Origin: Psychrobacter sp. 5A.1
GTDB lineage: Bacteria; Pseudomonadota; Gammaproteobacteria; Pseudomonadales; Moraxellaceae
DNA: 64,000 nucleotides
Assembly: GCF_030407455.1 (NCBI RefSeq)
Contig: NZ_JASDDJ010000001.1
Coordinates: forward strand, 62,001-126,000
Direction: 5' to 3'
In this document: positions 18,801 to 28,357 of the stretch, in pieces
Position numbering within the stretch: position 1 is the first letter of the stretch
Layout: each line of letters opens with the position of its first letter
The notes under the pieces: generated by a model
The model's database searches: none
Told to the model about the DNA's origin: nothing
Seen by the model: only the letters and a program-made list of their open reading frames with translations
Translations under genes and position numbers: made by a program

Positions 18801-20851
18801 CCTTTTGCATTGACTGCACCAGCTTCACCCTTATAATTCAGCTTACGAATACTCATTAGCGTTGGCGTACCAGCTGCATCGATAGACAGCTGTCCTTTTG
18901 GTACATCTGCTGTATCAACTTGACCGTCAAAACGCGCATCAAATACCGACAGCTCACCATTTACGATATCGACACTGGCATCACCAGCACCCGTCACACC
19001 AATCGTGCGACTGTCTTGCGTGACATCGAGCTGTACTCGCATATCAGTATTATTCAAAGTAACGACGTGGCGCTGACCACTGACACCTTTTTTGGTGATA
19101 TTTAACAATCGACCACGTGCGCTTATATTACCTGTTAGGCGCTCAAGCGGTAAATCGCTTCGATACTTGTTAGGAAGTAGACCTTTGGTACTGGCATCAA
19201 TCTGCCACGTCAATGGGCGCTTCTTATTTGCTAATTGAATTTGGCCAGTACCCGATAGATCCCCTACTATGCCGTTATAGTTAAGGCGACTGACATCAAT
19301 GACGTCGCCAGCCTTACGTACACGTACATCGTAGTTACCTTTGGGAGCAACATTGAGCTCATTGATCACCGCATTGGCATCGACTGATAATCGTGAACCA
19401 CGGATGATGACATCCGCTTGCCCGCTAGGACTATTGATATTACCGACATCAGGCACATCACGGCGCACTAGGTTTTCCCATTTGGCATCAATATACCAAG
19501 GCGCGGCCTGCTTAGATTTCGCTGACGTTTTGCCACTGGCTATATTGGCATTGACATGCTCGCCATCACGCTGACGCAAGTCTGCATCAATCTGCGTATT
19601 ACCAGCGCTATTCTGCTGCTGATAACGCACTGACAGCCTACCATCGAGGTTTTGCGGGGCATAAGCTTTAAAGTCAGCATACTCATCAGGGATAGCACGG
19701 CGAATATTAAAGTTACTACCCGTCGCACGTACTGTGGCCTTAAAGCTGTCCTTCCAATCCAAAATACCTTGCAATGCCAAACGTCCAGCTGGCACGTCAG
19801 CATTTAAGCGATCTATACGCAGTTGACTGTTTGCAATGACAGCGCGGCCTTGATAATTTCCTGACGGAATGTCTTTGGCAGTCAATTCAGTATTGATACG
19901 CAACCGTATTTCAGAGATGACACCAGTGGCAGTGGCTGTACCACTTTGTAGACGAATGTTTTGGCTATCAGCATAAGGGATAAGAATATCATCCCACTGT
20001 AGTTTTGCGTCAAACGGCACACCTGCATCTAACCCTTGAACCACAAAGTCGCCCCTGACGTCATTATCATTATAACGACTACGTACTTTACCGACGGTAC
20101 GTTTTAACGTCCCTGTTGCAGAGATATTTAATGGGTCGATGTAGGCTTTTTCAAGCGCACTGACTTCCGTAATCGCACTCAAATCTAATGGATAATCGCC
20201 TTGTAAATCAATTTCACCTTTTAAAGCACTGACTTTCACGATATCAGCATACTGCAAGTCACCACGACCTACTGTGACCGTACTGCCTACCCACGTTAGA
20301 TCACGAGCGATAATATCTTGAATAATGATAGGCTCTTTAGTCACCTGCTTATAAGTAACTTTCTTGATTTTTGCTTGATCAAAACGTAGATTGACTGGCA
20401 GGCTTAAGGTTTTATAATCAAATGGCTCATCAGTGGGCGGTTCTTTATTGATAATTTCGATGGTCTGTATAGTGGCATCACTCAAATGCACTTCTTTTGC
20501 AAACACCGCGCGCCAGCCTATTTTGACATAGGCTTTGTCCACTAATATCTCAAGATCTTCAGTCGCTTCGATATCGATATCAGTGATCCAAATACCATCA
20601 CGTAAATTGCCGCGCCCGTATTTGAAATCGATACCTGTTTCAGCACTGATTTTTTCTAATATAAACTTTGTACCAGCGTCAGTGCCTGCTGCATAAAAGA
20701 ATAGGGCAAACATAATCGCCAGTACGATCAGAATCAATATTAGGAGTTTGAATAAAAAAGATAACGGGTACCAACGCCTAACGGCACGAGCATCACGCTG
20801 TGCTGGGTCTTCATCTGGTGCGTTATTAGGCGGGGTATTTTCTGTCAGCAT
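15857..20851 (-). CDS. tamB: Translocation and assembly module subunit TamB
   Basis: AsmA/VPS13-like inner-membrane-anchored bridge protein that works with TamA in outer-membrane protein or phospholipid transport. 1664 aa from the ATG at 20851; the frame also offers TTG at 20860. An N-terminal anchor (about residues 28-56, 'LSFLFKLLILILIVLAIMFA') is followed by about 1200 residues of repeating beta-rich segments. The C-terminal TamB/DUF490 domain has 'AININQSGTGIMRAKGVVQV', 'NYGQVRFNGDV', 'GLTQQQAMNALVTGR' and the terminal 'DVVYSWQF'. It lies 84 bp downstream of tamA. The expected E. coli length is about 1260 aa, so this is a long version. Confidence 0.93.
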   Translation of the reverse strand: MLTENTPPNNAPDEDPAQRDARAVRRWYPLSFLFKLLILILIVLAIMFALFFYAAGTDAGTKFILEKISAETGIDFKYGRGNLRDGIWITDIDIEATEDLEILVDKAYVKIGWRAVFAKEVHLSDATIQTIEIINKEPPTDEPFDYKTLSLPVNLRFDQAKIKKVTYKQVTKEPIIIQDIIARDLTWVGSTVTVGRGDLQYADIVKVSALKGEIDLQGDYPLDLSAITEVSALEKAYIDPLNISATGTLKRTVGKVRSRYNDNDVRGDFVVQGLDAGVPFDAKLQWDDILIPYADSQNIRLQSGTATATGVISEIRLRINTELTAKDIPSGNYQGRAVIANSQLRIDRLNADVPAGRLALQGILDWKDSFKATVRATGSNFNIRRAIPDEYADFKAYAPQNLDGRLSVRYQQQNSAGNTQIDADLRQRDGEHVNANIASGKTSAKSKQAAPWYIDAKWENLVRRDVPDVGNINSPSGQADVIIRGSRLSVDANAVINELNVAPKGNYDVRVRKAGDVIDVSRLNYNGIVGDLSGTGQIQLANKKRPLTWQIDASTKGLLPNKYRSDLPLERLTGNISARGRLLNITKKGVSGQRHVVTLNNTDMRVQLDVTQDSRTIGVTGAGDASVDIVNGELSVFDARFDGQVDTADVPKGQLSIDAAGTPTLMSIRKLNYKGEAGAVNAKGVIDLRKNIGWNVDGRFDQFNLGYFLPNNPAIITGDLKTSGEWKNAPKNSKNTAGTLQRFAINFDGILDAEQLPAGKLNIEASGDSQLIRINRFRHVGAAGSIDASGTVDVRQGIAWDINAVMDRFNVGYFLKDTPSLITGTIDTDGRWSDTQQQINIKQVNLKGMLKGQTLSAKGSLSAKMRLPKDLASYFKQLQTQDAQAQYKQVNALIDSLNADNLVLRWGDNYVTANGNAKQLQTKINITSLDQLSNQLAGKITGGATLSQPAGQALPTIYIDLVGERLALPGFILRQGRVRGKLVNLANSPSQLIVTAEGLDAAGQSFDSVKASFNGTEKSHVVDLNVANKQLDVGARLKGGFDRDRLSWSGVIGKGRIKSKYATLNQLQPAQLVVDLPNNQKGNNRDLKVQLAAHCWQATDQTGKLCLREKLVASPDQGDVNVALQNLDTSLFSVFLPKDIDWNGKINGKAIVGWQRGRPPTINTTLYSDNGKIGLVQDGESTSVTLPYKRVSLIALSVPEGIKLRTDINTGRGARGYAEVVVDPYKDPKPISGALVLNELDLAIFKPFFPGMRVLRGSVTMAGGLGGTLTKPQFYGDVKLSDGRVAMLDLPVNLSNVNAEAKIRGTQATIDGTFNSGKGEAALTGTVNWQQKLQAKLSIVGEGLVITQPPLLVAEIDPDIDIIVRPGDRYVDIKGAISVPSATIRPPEASEDIITQTEDVVVLDRRLIGNIDEVLAISKPWSINADIGVDLGDDINFRGFGAVIPLAGAININQSGTGIMRAKGVVQVSRRTNINAFGQSLELNYGQVRFNGDVMKPSLSIEAAKTINGKTVGLRVKGTTESPNIVVFNNAGLTQQQAMNALVTGRIDNKSATQISEQGFKSQVTNNLAAAGLSFGLSGTRSLTNQIGQVFGLQSLTVDASGSSEDTNVNVTGYVTPDLYIRYGVGVFNAQNSLSVRYQLTRRIYVEASSAAENAVDVVYSWQF

Positions 20852-20935
20852 GACACTCAACTACGTTAAAAAATGAAGACCAGCAATCGGTACGATAAGT
20901 CATAAAAAAACATTTGGAGCAACTACATTAAGCAA

Positions 20936-23900
20936 TTATAGCGGTGAACCAATAAAGAAATGCAGGCGTATTGGAATACTTTCCTCTGTCACGCCAGCAG
21001 CCACATCGACACGCACCATTCCTACTGGAGATGCCCAGCGAATGCCGACGCCGACACCCACTTTTGTATCAGTGTCAAAATCTTTGTCGTAGGCATTACC
21101 GACATCAGTAAAAAATGCACCGCGAAACCCTGGTTTGAATTCATAGTTGTACTCTGCACTACCGACCGCCAGCACTTGCCCACCTGTCAGATAGCCTTTG
21201 TCTAATGGCGATAAGCTCTCATAGTCATAACCACGAATACTCTGATCGCCACCTGCAAAGAAGCGCAACTTATAAGGCACATCATAAAAATCATCTGCCC
21301 AGATATAACCCGCATTCACACTACCCAGTACTTGGTGCTTTTTTTCATCGCCAAAGCTATAAATACCACTCACACCTGCACGCACAATCGCCATGTCCGT
21401 ATCGCTAAAGGCGGTATCCGTGCCCGCTTCTATTGAGTAATACTGACGAATACCACGTGTCGGGTTGGTAGCGTTGTCGGTACTTGTCTTATTCATACCA
21501 TAACCAAACAATAGCGCGCGCTGCTTGGGATTTGAGGAAGTAAAGCGTATAGGAAGATCATCCAGCGCTGCACCTTCAACACCCGTTTCAAGCTTATCCA
21601 AACGGTAACGCACAGAATAGCTGCGATTCCAGCCATTATCGCGGCGGATATTACGTGCCAAGGCCGCCTTTAGCGTCTGGGTAGACAAGTCAAAGTTACC
21701 TTTACCTTGATCGATGACCTCTTCTTCATAAGTCAGGCGCGCATCTAGCTTGTCATTGAGCGGATGTTTCCACGGCCGACTCGCATAAACGGCGACGTTC
21801 TTATTGATTCTTGAAACTTCTGTTTCTGCACCTGCTTGATAGCCTTGGCGATTGAGCAAGTTATAGTCTATTTTTGCGGTGGCGCGAACGCCCGTATCTG
21901 TCCCGTAACCAAGCCCCAATTGGGCATCGCGCGGTTTATTGGCGGATACAAAAACATACAGCGGTACTTTTTTGGTTGCGGCCACTTCCTGCGGCGTTTT
22001 ACGTCCTACTAGCGTTGGCGGTACAAAGTTTTCATCCGCAAGCAGGCTTTTTTCATCAGGGAATATTTTTTGAGCGACATTACTGATTGAGTCACTGATT
22101 TTGCCCAATAGATTTTCGGCTTCTTGATCTTTTTCATCCAACACTCGATCATTTGGCAAGCGACTTAGACGATCTGCTTTTTGTTTGACGGCCTGCAATT
22201 TATCAAGGGTGGCCTCATCAGCCTCAAACTCAATAGCAGCGATGTCGGCTTCATTGACTGTTTCTCCACTATTGGCACTCAACGCATTATCGCCCTCTCC
22301 ACCGATATCACTATTATCGCTCACCGTATCTTCTCTGCGAGCCAGCACATCAGAAGCGGCTAAGCCAGCATTGCTATCCAAGTCTGCGATGCCAGCATTA
22401 TCAACATTATTGATATCAGCATCTAGTGTGCCGTTGCCATCGGTAGCAGCATTATCAAACGCCAAGGTAGTGGCTTCACTGCTATCATTTGGCGGTAGTA
22501 TGGACTCGACGTTGACCGTGTTGAAGTAACGGGTCGCTGATAAATCATTGCTAAAATTCGTGACCGCTGGGCGATAAAAAGGATCACCTGGTGTAAAACC
22601 ATAGAGCTGTTGTAATAATGACAGCTCTACTGGTAGCTTGTCAGGATCTTGGGTCAGCGTATTGGTGTCTTTGTCATAGGTAAAAAACACCACATCATCA
22701 AACTTGTAACGATCACCTGTGTTATAAACCAATGAGACATCTGCTTTATTGTCTGGCAAGATGATATCAACGGATTTATTTAACCAATATTGATCAAAAT
22801 ACCCATAAGTATTGCTCAAAGATTCTAGGGCCGCTTTGCTGCTCTTGTAGACACGGTGATTGAAAATATCGCCTTCTTGCGGTGGTAAATCCGTCTCCAG
22901 CGTGGCAAACTCTTCTTGCTCAGCGCCTGCACCGCGAACCTCAACAATACGGCTATCTACCAGTACCGGCTCTCCCAACTCCTCAATCACCACATTAATC
23001 GTGTCAGGATCAGGCTGGGTCAAACGCAGCTCAACCTCATAATAACCAACGGCTTTAGCAGCATTCAGCGCTGTTTCACGTAGACGTGGCAGCGCGGCGG
23101 TAAAGTCAATGACCGACTGAACGTTGGTGTCTTCGAGTGCCGCTTTGATATTTTTCATCGGTTGAATATCTTGGTCGGCCTCGATGAGTTTCGCCTTACC
23201 ATTGGCAGCATCTTCAGCCGCTACTTGCTCTATATAAATGGTGGTTTCCACATTTGGCAGAGCCATCACACCGCCATCACTAAATAAGCGATTGTAGAGG
23301 CGCTTGACGATATTGCCTCGATTGCGGGCGCGCGGCTTTGGTCTGTTGGCCTGTTCGATACCTTGATTACTGGCATCCGTATCGTTCTGATAGTCGGGCA
23401 AATAATCATTAGGGTTGATAATATCTGTCGCTGTGCCCTCTGCATTGGTAGGCGCATTCGTACCGGCGACTGTTTCATCACTGACATCATCAGTCGCAGA
23501 GACAGCTTTAGTGGTCGCCTTTTTTACTGTCGTTTCACCTCTACCTAACGTATCAAGATTGCTAGGGGCTGGCAAGTTTGTGGCATCTAGCTCTACATCG
23601 AGACCGATTGGCGATGCTGTGTCATTTAATGTTGCGATTGGCGCATCAAAATCGCTGTCATTGTTGCGATTTTGATGACCATTGATACTATCAATATCTT
23701 GAGCGTTTTGCCTATCCATCGCCGCCAGCTCACGATCTATCTGCTCAGGTGTCATCATCTGATAACCCTGCTGTTGTATCGCGGCGGCTTGTTGCAACAA
23801 GTCATCGTTAGAAAGATTCGCTTGAGACTCATCTTGGGTATATGAAGTGCTTGAACTGCCGTTGAGGCCTTCTATATCTTGCGTGCTGGGATTTTTTAGG

Positions 23901-24337
23901 GTTGGTTTCTTAGAGCCAGACTTTTTTATTCCTAGGCTTTGCTCACTATAATCATCCAATACCGACTCATCAACGATACCTTGATCTACTGCTTTTTTTA
24001 GACGCAGCGCATCTAAGGCCCTATCTAACTGCGTATCATCTTCTGACAACGTGACTGCTTGCTTACTAAATGCTTGAGCATTCGCGGTTTGGTTATTAGT
24101 AATGTGGTTATTGATAGATTGATTGCTGGTATTGGTATGATTAATAGTGTCTGCCAATGCCGCAGGTGCAATACCCACTAGACTGGTGGCAAGCGCAGTA
24201 AAAAGTGCCGAACGCGTAAAATGTATACGCGGCACTGCAGTACGTGTGCGTAAAGTAGTGCTATCGTTTTGGATAATGACCGTATCACGCTGTATCATCA
24301 GTACATTTCGTGCTCGAGTTGAAGGCTGCTTTATCAT
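20936..24337 (-). CDS. tamA: Translocation and assembly module subunit TamA (Omp85 family), enlarged
   Basis: Outer-membrane Omp85 barrel with POTRA domains, partner of TamB. 1133 aa, about twice the 577 of E. coli TamA. The start at 24337 has AGGA 9 nt upstream. The signal sequence lies unusually deep (about residues 37-62, ending Ala-Leu-Ala). Residues about 63-350 are a Ser/Asp/Asn/Gln-rich linker, and POTRA-like sequence begins near 358. At about 612 ('RYFNTVNVESILPP') the third POTRA is interrupted by about 170 acidic residues and resumes at about 789 ('VPLYVFVSANKPRDAQLGLG'). The C-terminal barrel contains 'LRFFAGGDQSIRGYDYESLS' (the RGY motif) and ends 'HFFIGSPL'. Confidence 0.93.
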   Translation of the reverse strand: MIKQPSTRARNVLMIQRDTVIIQNDSTTLRTRTAVPRIHFTRSALFTALATSLVGIAPAALADTINHTNTSNQSINNHITNNQTANAQAFSKQAVTLSEDDTQLDRALDALRLKKAVDQGIVDESVLDDYSEQSLGIKKSGSKKPTLKNPSTQDIEGLNGSSSTSYTQDESQANLSNDDLLQQAAAIQQQGYQMMTPEQIDRELAAMDRQNAQDIDSINGHQNRNNDSDFDAPIATLNDTASPIGLDVELDATNLPAPSNLDTLGRGETTVKKATTKAVSATDDVSDETVAGTNAPTNAEGTATDIINPNDYLPDYQNDTDASNQGIEQANRPKPRARNRGNIVKRLYNRLFSDGGVMALPNVETTIYIEQVAAEDAANGKAKLIEADQDIQPMKNIKAALEDTNVQSVIDFTAALPRLRETALNAAKAVGYYEVELRLTQPDPDTINVVIEELGEPVLVDSRIVEVRGAGAEQEEFATLETDLPPQEGDIFNHRVYKSSKAALESLSNTYGYFDQYWLNKSVDIILPDNKADVSLVYNTGDRYKFDDVVFFTYDKDTNTLTQDPDKLPVELSLLQQLYGFTPGDPFYRPAVTNFSNDLSATRYFNTVNVESILPPNDSSEATTLAFDNAATDGNGTLDADINNVDNAGIADLDSNAGLAASDVLARREDTVSDNSDIGGEGDNALSANSGETVNEADIAAIEFEADEATLDKLQAVKQKADRLSRLPNDRVLDEKDQEAENLLGKISDSISNVAQKIFPDEKSLLADENFVPPTLVGRKTPQEVAATKKVPLYVFVSANKPRDAQLGLGYGTDTGVRATAKIDYNLLNRQGYQAGAETEVSRINKNVAVYASRPWKHPLNDKLDARLTYEEEVIDQGKGNFDLSTQTLKAALARNIRRDNGWNRSYSVRYRLDKLETGVEGAALDDLPIRFTSSNPKQRALLFGYGMNKTSTDNATNPTRGIRQYYSIEAGTDTAFSDTDMAIVRAGVSGIYSFGDEKKHQVLGSVNAGYIWADDFYDVPYKLRFFAGGDQSIRGYDYESLSPLDKGYLTGGQVLAVGSAEYNYEFKPGFRGAFFTDVGNAYDKDFDTDTKVGVGVGIRWASPVGMVRVDVAAGVTEESIPIRLHFFIGSPL

Positions 24338-24801
24338 ATTTACGTCCTATCAGCTCACGCGGCACAATCTTATCAACGATAGCAATCGCTAAGTCTGACC
24401 GGTGAATAAACTTATAGCAGTTATCTGGAATTAATGGTTTACTACTTTTGACTTTATTTGTGGTGATTTTTGTTTCTGGTGATATAGTGCAAGCGTTAGC
24501 ACCTTGTCGTCATCGTCATATAGACAGTTTTTATGGGTAGCCTTGCTTTATTTTTACTGGCGCTTATACCCTATAACGTAACCAGATAAATTTACAAATC
24601 ATAACTGAGTTAAATATCAAATCATAGCATTGACCGCATGTATTTTCACGAAAGCCTTGCTATTATACGGCTTAATATTGATAAAACCTATGCTATAGCT
24701 TGATATAGTTTTTAATAAAATTTACGATTATTGTCACACAAAAAGTGTCGTTTAACGCCTCTCTTTTCTTTATCAGTCGTGATTTATCGGTAGGAATGTC
24801 C
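24338..24801. other. Divergent intergenic region, tamA / LplT-like gene
   Basis: Non-coding. It should hold the promoters of tamA (minus) and the transporter (plus). AT-rich from 24560 onward. No repeat element or operator was recognised. Confidence 0.4.
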
Positions 24802-26133
24802 ATGTCCAATCAGTTTCAGTTATTTAAGCGTCGTCGTTTTAGCGCTATGTTTTTTACCCAGTTTTTGGGCGCATTCAATGACAATATTTTTAAACAAGCG
24901 CTCATACTGGTACTGACTTATACCGCTGCCAGCAAATTAGGGGTAGAGGTCAGCATTCTAAATAACTTGGCCGCCATGTTGTTCATACTGCCCTACTTTT
25001 TGTTTTCTGCCTTGGCAGGACAGATTGCTGATAAGTATGAAAAATCAAAGCTCACGCAGTTTATCAAACTACTCGAGCTGGTTATTATGGCGCTTGCAGC
25101 AGTGGGGTTTGTCTTTGAGTGGTATGCGCTATTGTTTGTCGCATTGTTTTTGATGGGAACACATTCGACCTTTTTTGGACCAATTAAGTACGCTTATTTG
25201 CCACAAGCAATGAAAGAAGACGAGTTGGTCGGTGCCAACGGTCTTTTTCAGATGGGCACTTCTTTGGCTATTCTCGTCGGTATGATTGTCGCTGGCATTT
25301 TGACTCAGCTATCACAATCACTGTACTGGATTAGTGCCACGGTGTTGGTCATTGCTGTTTTAGGGTACTTGGCAGCCCGTTATATCCCCAACATGCCAGC
25401 GATGCAGCCTGACCTTAAGATTAATTGGAATATTTTTACGACCAGCATCGCCACTGTACGCTACTTATATTCTCTGCCTTTTCTATTCTTTATCATTCTT
25501 GGCAACAGTTGGTTTTGGTTTTATGGGGCGACGTTTTTGACCCAAGTGCCAGAATTCAGCAAGGTGATTTTGCTCGGTGATGAGTCCGTGGTGATTTTCT
25601 TACTGACGCTGTTTTCTGTTGGGGTATCCATCGGTTCGGTACTGTGCAAGTCATTGACCAAAAACAAAGTTAGCTTGCACCTGCTACCTTTCGGTATTGC
25701 TGGTTTAAGTATCTTTGCTATTGATTTGTATTTTTCACTTTCGGGTTTAGATATAAATGTGAATAATGAGACGTTGCTTGGCATCAGTGACTTGTTTGAT
25801 ATAAATGGTAGCTGGCGCGTGTTTGTGGATTTATTTTTATTGGGATTCAGTGGCGGTCTGTATATCGTGCCTCTATATGCGTCTATGCAAGCCTACGCAC
25901 CCAAAAGTCATCGAGCACGTATTGTCGGTGCTAACAATATTTTTAATGCGATATTTATGGTCACATCGGCTATTTTTGCGATTGTTATTCTGAACACGCT
26001 TGGGTTTACGCTACCGCAGCTGTTTTTGGTAACAGGGCTATTAAATATTGCGTTTGGTGCGTTTTTATACATCAAGCTCAATAAGCATATCAAGCAGGCG
26101 GTTATCCAAACGCATGAGGAACCCTCTCCATAG
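24802..26133 (+). CDS. MFS transporter, lysophospholipid transporter LplT-like
   Basis: 443-aa, 12-helix major-facilitator protein. 'FFTQFLGAFNDNIFKQALIL' near the N-terminus and 'GPIKYAYLPQAMKEDELVGA' are hallmarks of the LplT/Aas transporter group that flips lysophospholipids across the inner membrane for re-acylation. 'PLYASMQAYAPKSHRARIVG' in the second half also fits. I take the ATG at 24802 (AGGA 6 nt upstream); earlier starts at 24745 (GTG) and 24796 lack correctly spaced signals. No acyltransferase domain is fused to the C-terminus, unlike in bifunctional relatives. Substrate is inferred from family only. Confidence 0.85.
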   Translation: MSNQFQLFKRRRFSAMFFTQFLGAFNDNIFKQALILVLTYTAASKLGVEVSILNNLAAMLFILPYFLFSALAGQIADKYEKSKLTQFIKLLELVIMALAAVGFVFEWYALLFVALFLMGTHSTFFGPIKYAYLPQAMKEDELVGANGLFQMGTSLAILVGMIVAGILTQLSQSLYWISATVLVIAVLGYLAARYIPNMPAMQPDLKINWNIFTTSIATVRYLYSLPFLFFIILGNSWFWFYGATFLTQVPEFSKVILLGDESVVIFLLTLFSVGVSIGSVLCKSLTKNKVSLHLLPFGIAGLSIFAIDLYFSLSGLDINVNNETLLGISDLFDINGSWRVFVDLFLLGFSGGLYIVPLYASMQAYAPKSHRARIVGANNIFNAIFMVTSAIFAIVILNTLGFTLPQLFLVTGLLNIAFGAFLYIKLNKHIKQAVIQTHEEPSP

Positions 26134-26219
26134 CTCAGACTCATATAACCCAAAGCTATTATTTTAAAAAACAGAAAATCTCAATTTGTTGATTGTATTT
26201 AAACCATCAGGAGTGAATG

Positions 26220-26864
26220 ATGACCCTGCGTCCTTTATCCAAAGTCGACCAATTATTACTTGGGGTTGATAAAGCATTACGAGCTATCGTGCCACATTCC
26301 AACCCTAGCACCCGTCCGTTGCCTGTCAGTTGCGACGAAATTCCTGAGCTGACCATCACCGATGCGCGGCATGTCGCAGGCCTCATGCGGATCAATCATA
26401 CAGGCGAAGTATGCGCACAGGGCCTATATCACGGACAAGCGTTTGCTGCCAAAGACAATGGTGTCAAGCAAGCCATGCAACAGTCCGCCGAAGAAGAAGT
26501 GGATCACTTAGTCTGGTGCGAGACTCGCTTGAGCGAACTTGGTAGCCATGCCAGTGTCTTTACCCCACTTTGGTATGGTATGTCCTTTGGATTGGGTGCG
26601 GTAGCAGGCGCAATCTCAAACGAGTTTAGCCTAGGATTTGTGGCAGAGACAGAAGCCCAAGTCAGTGAACATTTGCAAGATCATATCAATCAATTGCCTG
26701 AACATGATAAACGCTCAAAAGAAATACTGGCACAAATGGATCTTGAGGAGCTGCATCATCGCGAGCTAGCACTGGCCAGTGGCGGCGCGGCACTATCGCC
26801 TCCAGTACGCCACACCATGCGATGGATGGCAAATCGTATGAAAGCCACTGCTTACCACCTGTAG
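26220..26864 (+). CDS. coq7: 3-demethoxyubiquinol 3-hydroxylase (Coq7)
   Basis: Di-iron monooxygenase of ubiquinone synthesis. 214 aa; the tandem ATGs at 26217 and 26220 are preceded by AGGAG, with better spacing (6 nt) to 26220. Ferritin-like ligands are seen in 'RINHTGEVCAQGLYHGQA', 'SAEEEVDHLVWCETRLSELG', 'GFVAETEAQVSEHLQDHI' and 'LEELHHRELA'. A hydrophobic membrane-facing segment 'SFGLGAVAGAISNEFSLGF' is typical. Residues 1-45 are family-variable. This hydroxylase type is common in Moraxellaceae and Pseudomonas. Confidence 0.95.
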   Translation: MTLRPLSKVDQLLLGVDKALRAIVPHSNPSTRPLPVSCDEIPELTITDARHVAGLMRINHTGEVCAQGLYHGQAFAAKDNGVKQAMQQSAEEEVDHLVWCETRLSELGSHASVFTPLWYGMSFGLGAVAGAISNEFSLGFVAETEAQVSEHLQDHINQLPEHDKRSKEILAQMDLEELHHRELALASGGAALSPPVRHTMRWMANRMKATAYHL

Positions 26865-27023
26865 CCATCAGTATAGTTGTTTTCTATCCTAGCAACTGAG
26901 CACCGTACCATGACTGACAGGACTGGACTTACTTCGTAATAGCGATTAACAATCCTACCACAGATAGCGTGAAGCTTAATTTGCTAGGGTATTAAAAATT
27001 TGTACGATTTTGCAGCAATGACC

Positions 27024-27115
27024 TAGGGCGTGTCTTCAATTCACTCGATAGTCATCTAAACGGGCTAAAAATGGCTAAATTTTAAGCCTTACAATCTAAA
27101 TGAAGACACGCCCTA
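27024..27115 (-). mobile_element. 92-bp deletion derivative of the 174-bp element, copy D
   Basis: The ends TAGGGCGTGTCTTCA and TGAAGACACGCCCTA are perfect inverses. The left part (27024-27083) matches the right arm of copy B in reverse, and the central palindrome is missing. It therefore arose by internal deletion and lies in opposite orientation to the other copies. It ends 42 bp before the start of the next gene. Confidence 0.8.
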
Positions 27116-27156
27116 ATGAATAACAACCAAATACATTAAATAAGGTAACGATTTTT

Positions 27157-28269
27157 ATGAAAACAACCCTCTCTATTAAGTCACCAAAGTTTGCAACGTT
27201 GACCGTCATGGCCACCGCTTGTGCCATGCTGCTCTCTGCACCTGTGAACGCTGCAGAAAGTGATGCCAATGCAACGGCTGTACCTAGTGCGATAGATTCA
27301 AGCAAACGTGTGATTCGCCTTGCTCGTCCGAATGCAGCCATTAGTACAGCTCAAACCAGTGCTACTCAAACAAACGTGCCAGCAGCACCTGCTAACAACG
27401 CTCAGCCGACCAGTACTCCGCCAAATAATACGCAAACCACTCGCGCTCAACAAAACAGTACGTTTGTCACCGCCGTACAGCCCCAAACACCACAAATGAT
27501 GACACCTGCGGCAGCCCCTGTGATGAGCGGAACCACTCGCGTCTATGAGCCTGGCCCAATGACTGCCACCGGCATCGATCTGCGCAGCGGACAGCTTCCG
27601 AACATCCCCACACCGCAGGTGCAACTCTCAGATATGAGCTTTGTCAAAACCGTACTAATCCCGCAACAAAAAGGTCTGGGGACTGACAAGCTTGATGTCA
27701 GCTTACTCGATGACTTCATCGAAGATGTCTCCCCTAACGCTCGTCATTATCCACCAAACTTCCCCAATCGCACACAGCGCCATTACACGCGTGAAAAAAT
27801 CAAAGTATTGGCCGAGTGGATCGAACCCTATGCCAAATCACCGAATGCTTCTTACGATGTATTGATTCGTGCAGCCAAACTGAATGGTATGGGTCGTAAT
27901 CTAGATTTGGGCTCAGACTACACGGTACGTGGCGGGCAATATGTGGATCGCGCTATTAAGATTCAGCCTGATAGCGGTGAAGCCAACTTCCTGTATGGCT
28001 TGATGCTATCAGAGGGCGGCGGGTTCAAAGAAGGTCAAAAGTATCTAGACCGCGCTGTCGCTTTAGGGTACACCGAAGCCGAACAGAGCTTGGCACAGTC
28101 AGACTTACTCAGTGACCGCCGTACTAACGCATTGGAGCGCCTACGCCGCCTCGAAGGAAAATACCCTAGCAATACCGTCATTCCTCAACAAATCAAACTC
28201 GTTGAAGAAGGCAAATTCTATATTTGGGATATTCCTGCACCTAACATTAATGTAAAACCAGGTGCTTAG
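27157..28269 (+). CDS. Exported protein with C-terminal TPR/Sel1-like repeats
   Basis: 370 aa, not recognised as a named protein. A Sec signal peptide (about residues 1-32, 'LTVMATACAMLLSAPVNAAE') is followed by about 90 Ala/Thr/Gln/Asn/Pro-rich residues, likely a flexible periplasmic linker. From about residue 205, helix-turn-helix segments with TPR character appear ('YDVLIRAAKLNGMGRNLDLG', 'SGEANFLYGLMLSEGGGFKE', 'KYLDRAVALGYTEAEQSLAQ'). AAGG lies about 11 nt before the ATG. A periplasmic scaffolding role would be a guess. The region just upstream is the 92-bp repeat element. Confidence 0.8.
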   Translation: MKTTLSIKSPKFATLTVMATACAMLLSAPVNAAESDANATAVPSAIDSSKRVIRLARPNAAISTAQTSATQTNVPAAPANNAQPTSTPPNNTQTTRAQQNSTFVTAVQPQTPQMMTPAAAPVMSGTTRVYEPGPMTATGIDLRSGQLPNIPTPQVQLSDMSFVKTVLIPQQKGLGTDKLDVSLLDDFIEDVSPNARHYPPNFPNRTQRHYTREKIKVLAEWIEPYAKSPNASYDVLIRAAKLNGMGRNLDLGSDYTVRGGQYVDRAIKIQPDSGEANFLYGLMLSEGGGFKEGQKYLDRAVALGYTEAEQSLAQSDLLSDRRTNALERLRRLEGKYPSNTVIPQQIKLVEEGKFYIWDIPAPNINVKPGA

Positions 28270-28357
28270 ACTGGCTATATTTCTTGAGTCTAATGGGTAA
28301 CACGCTGAAGGCTTGATAAATAAGACCTTTAATTAGATAAATAAAATATTGAATGAC

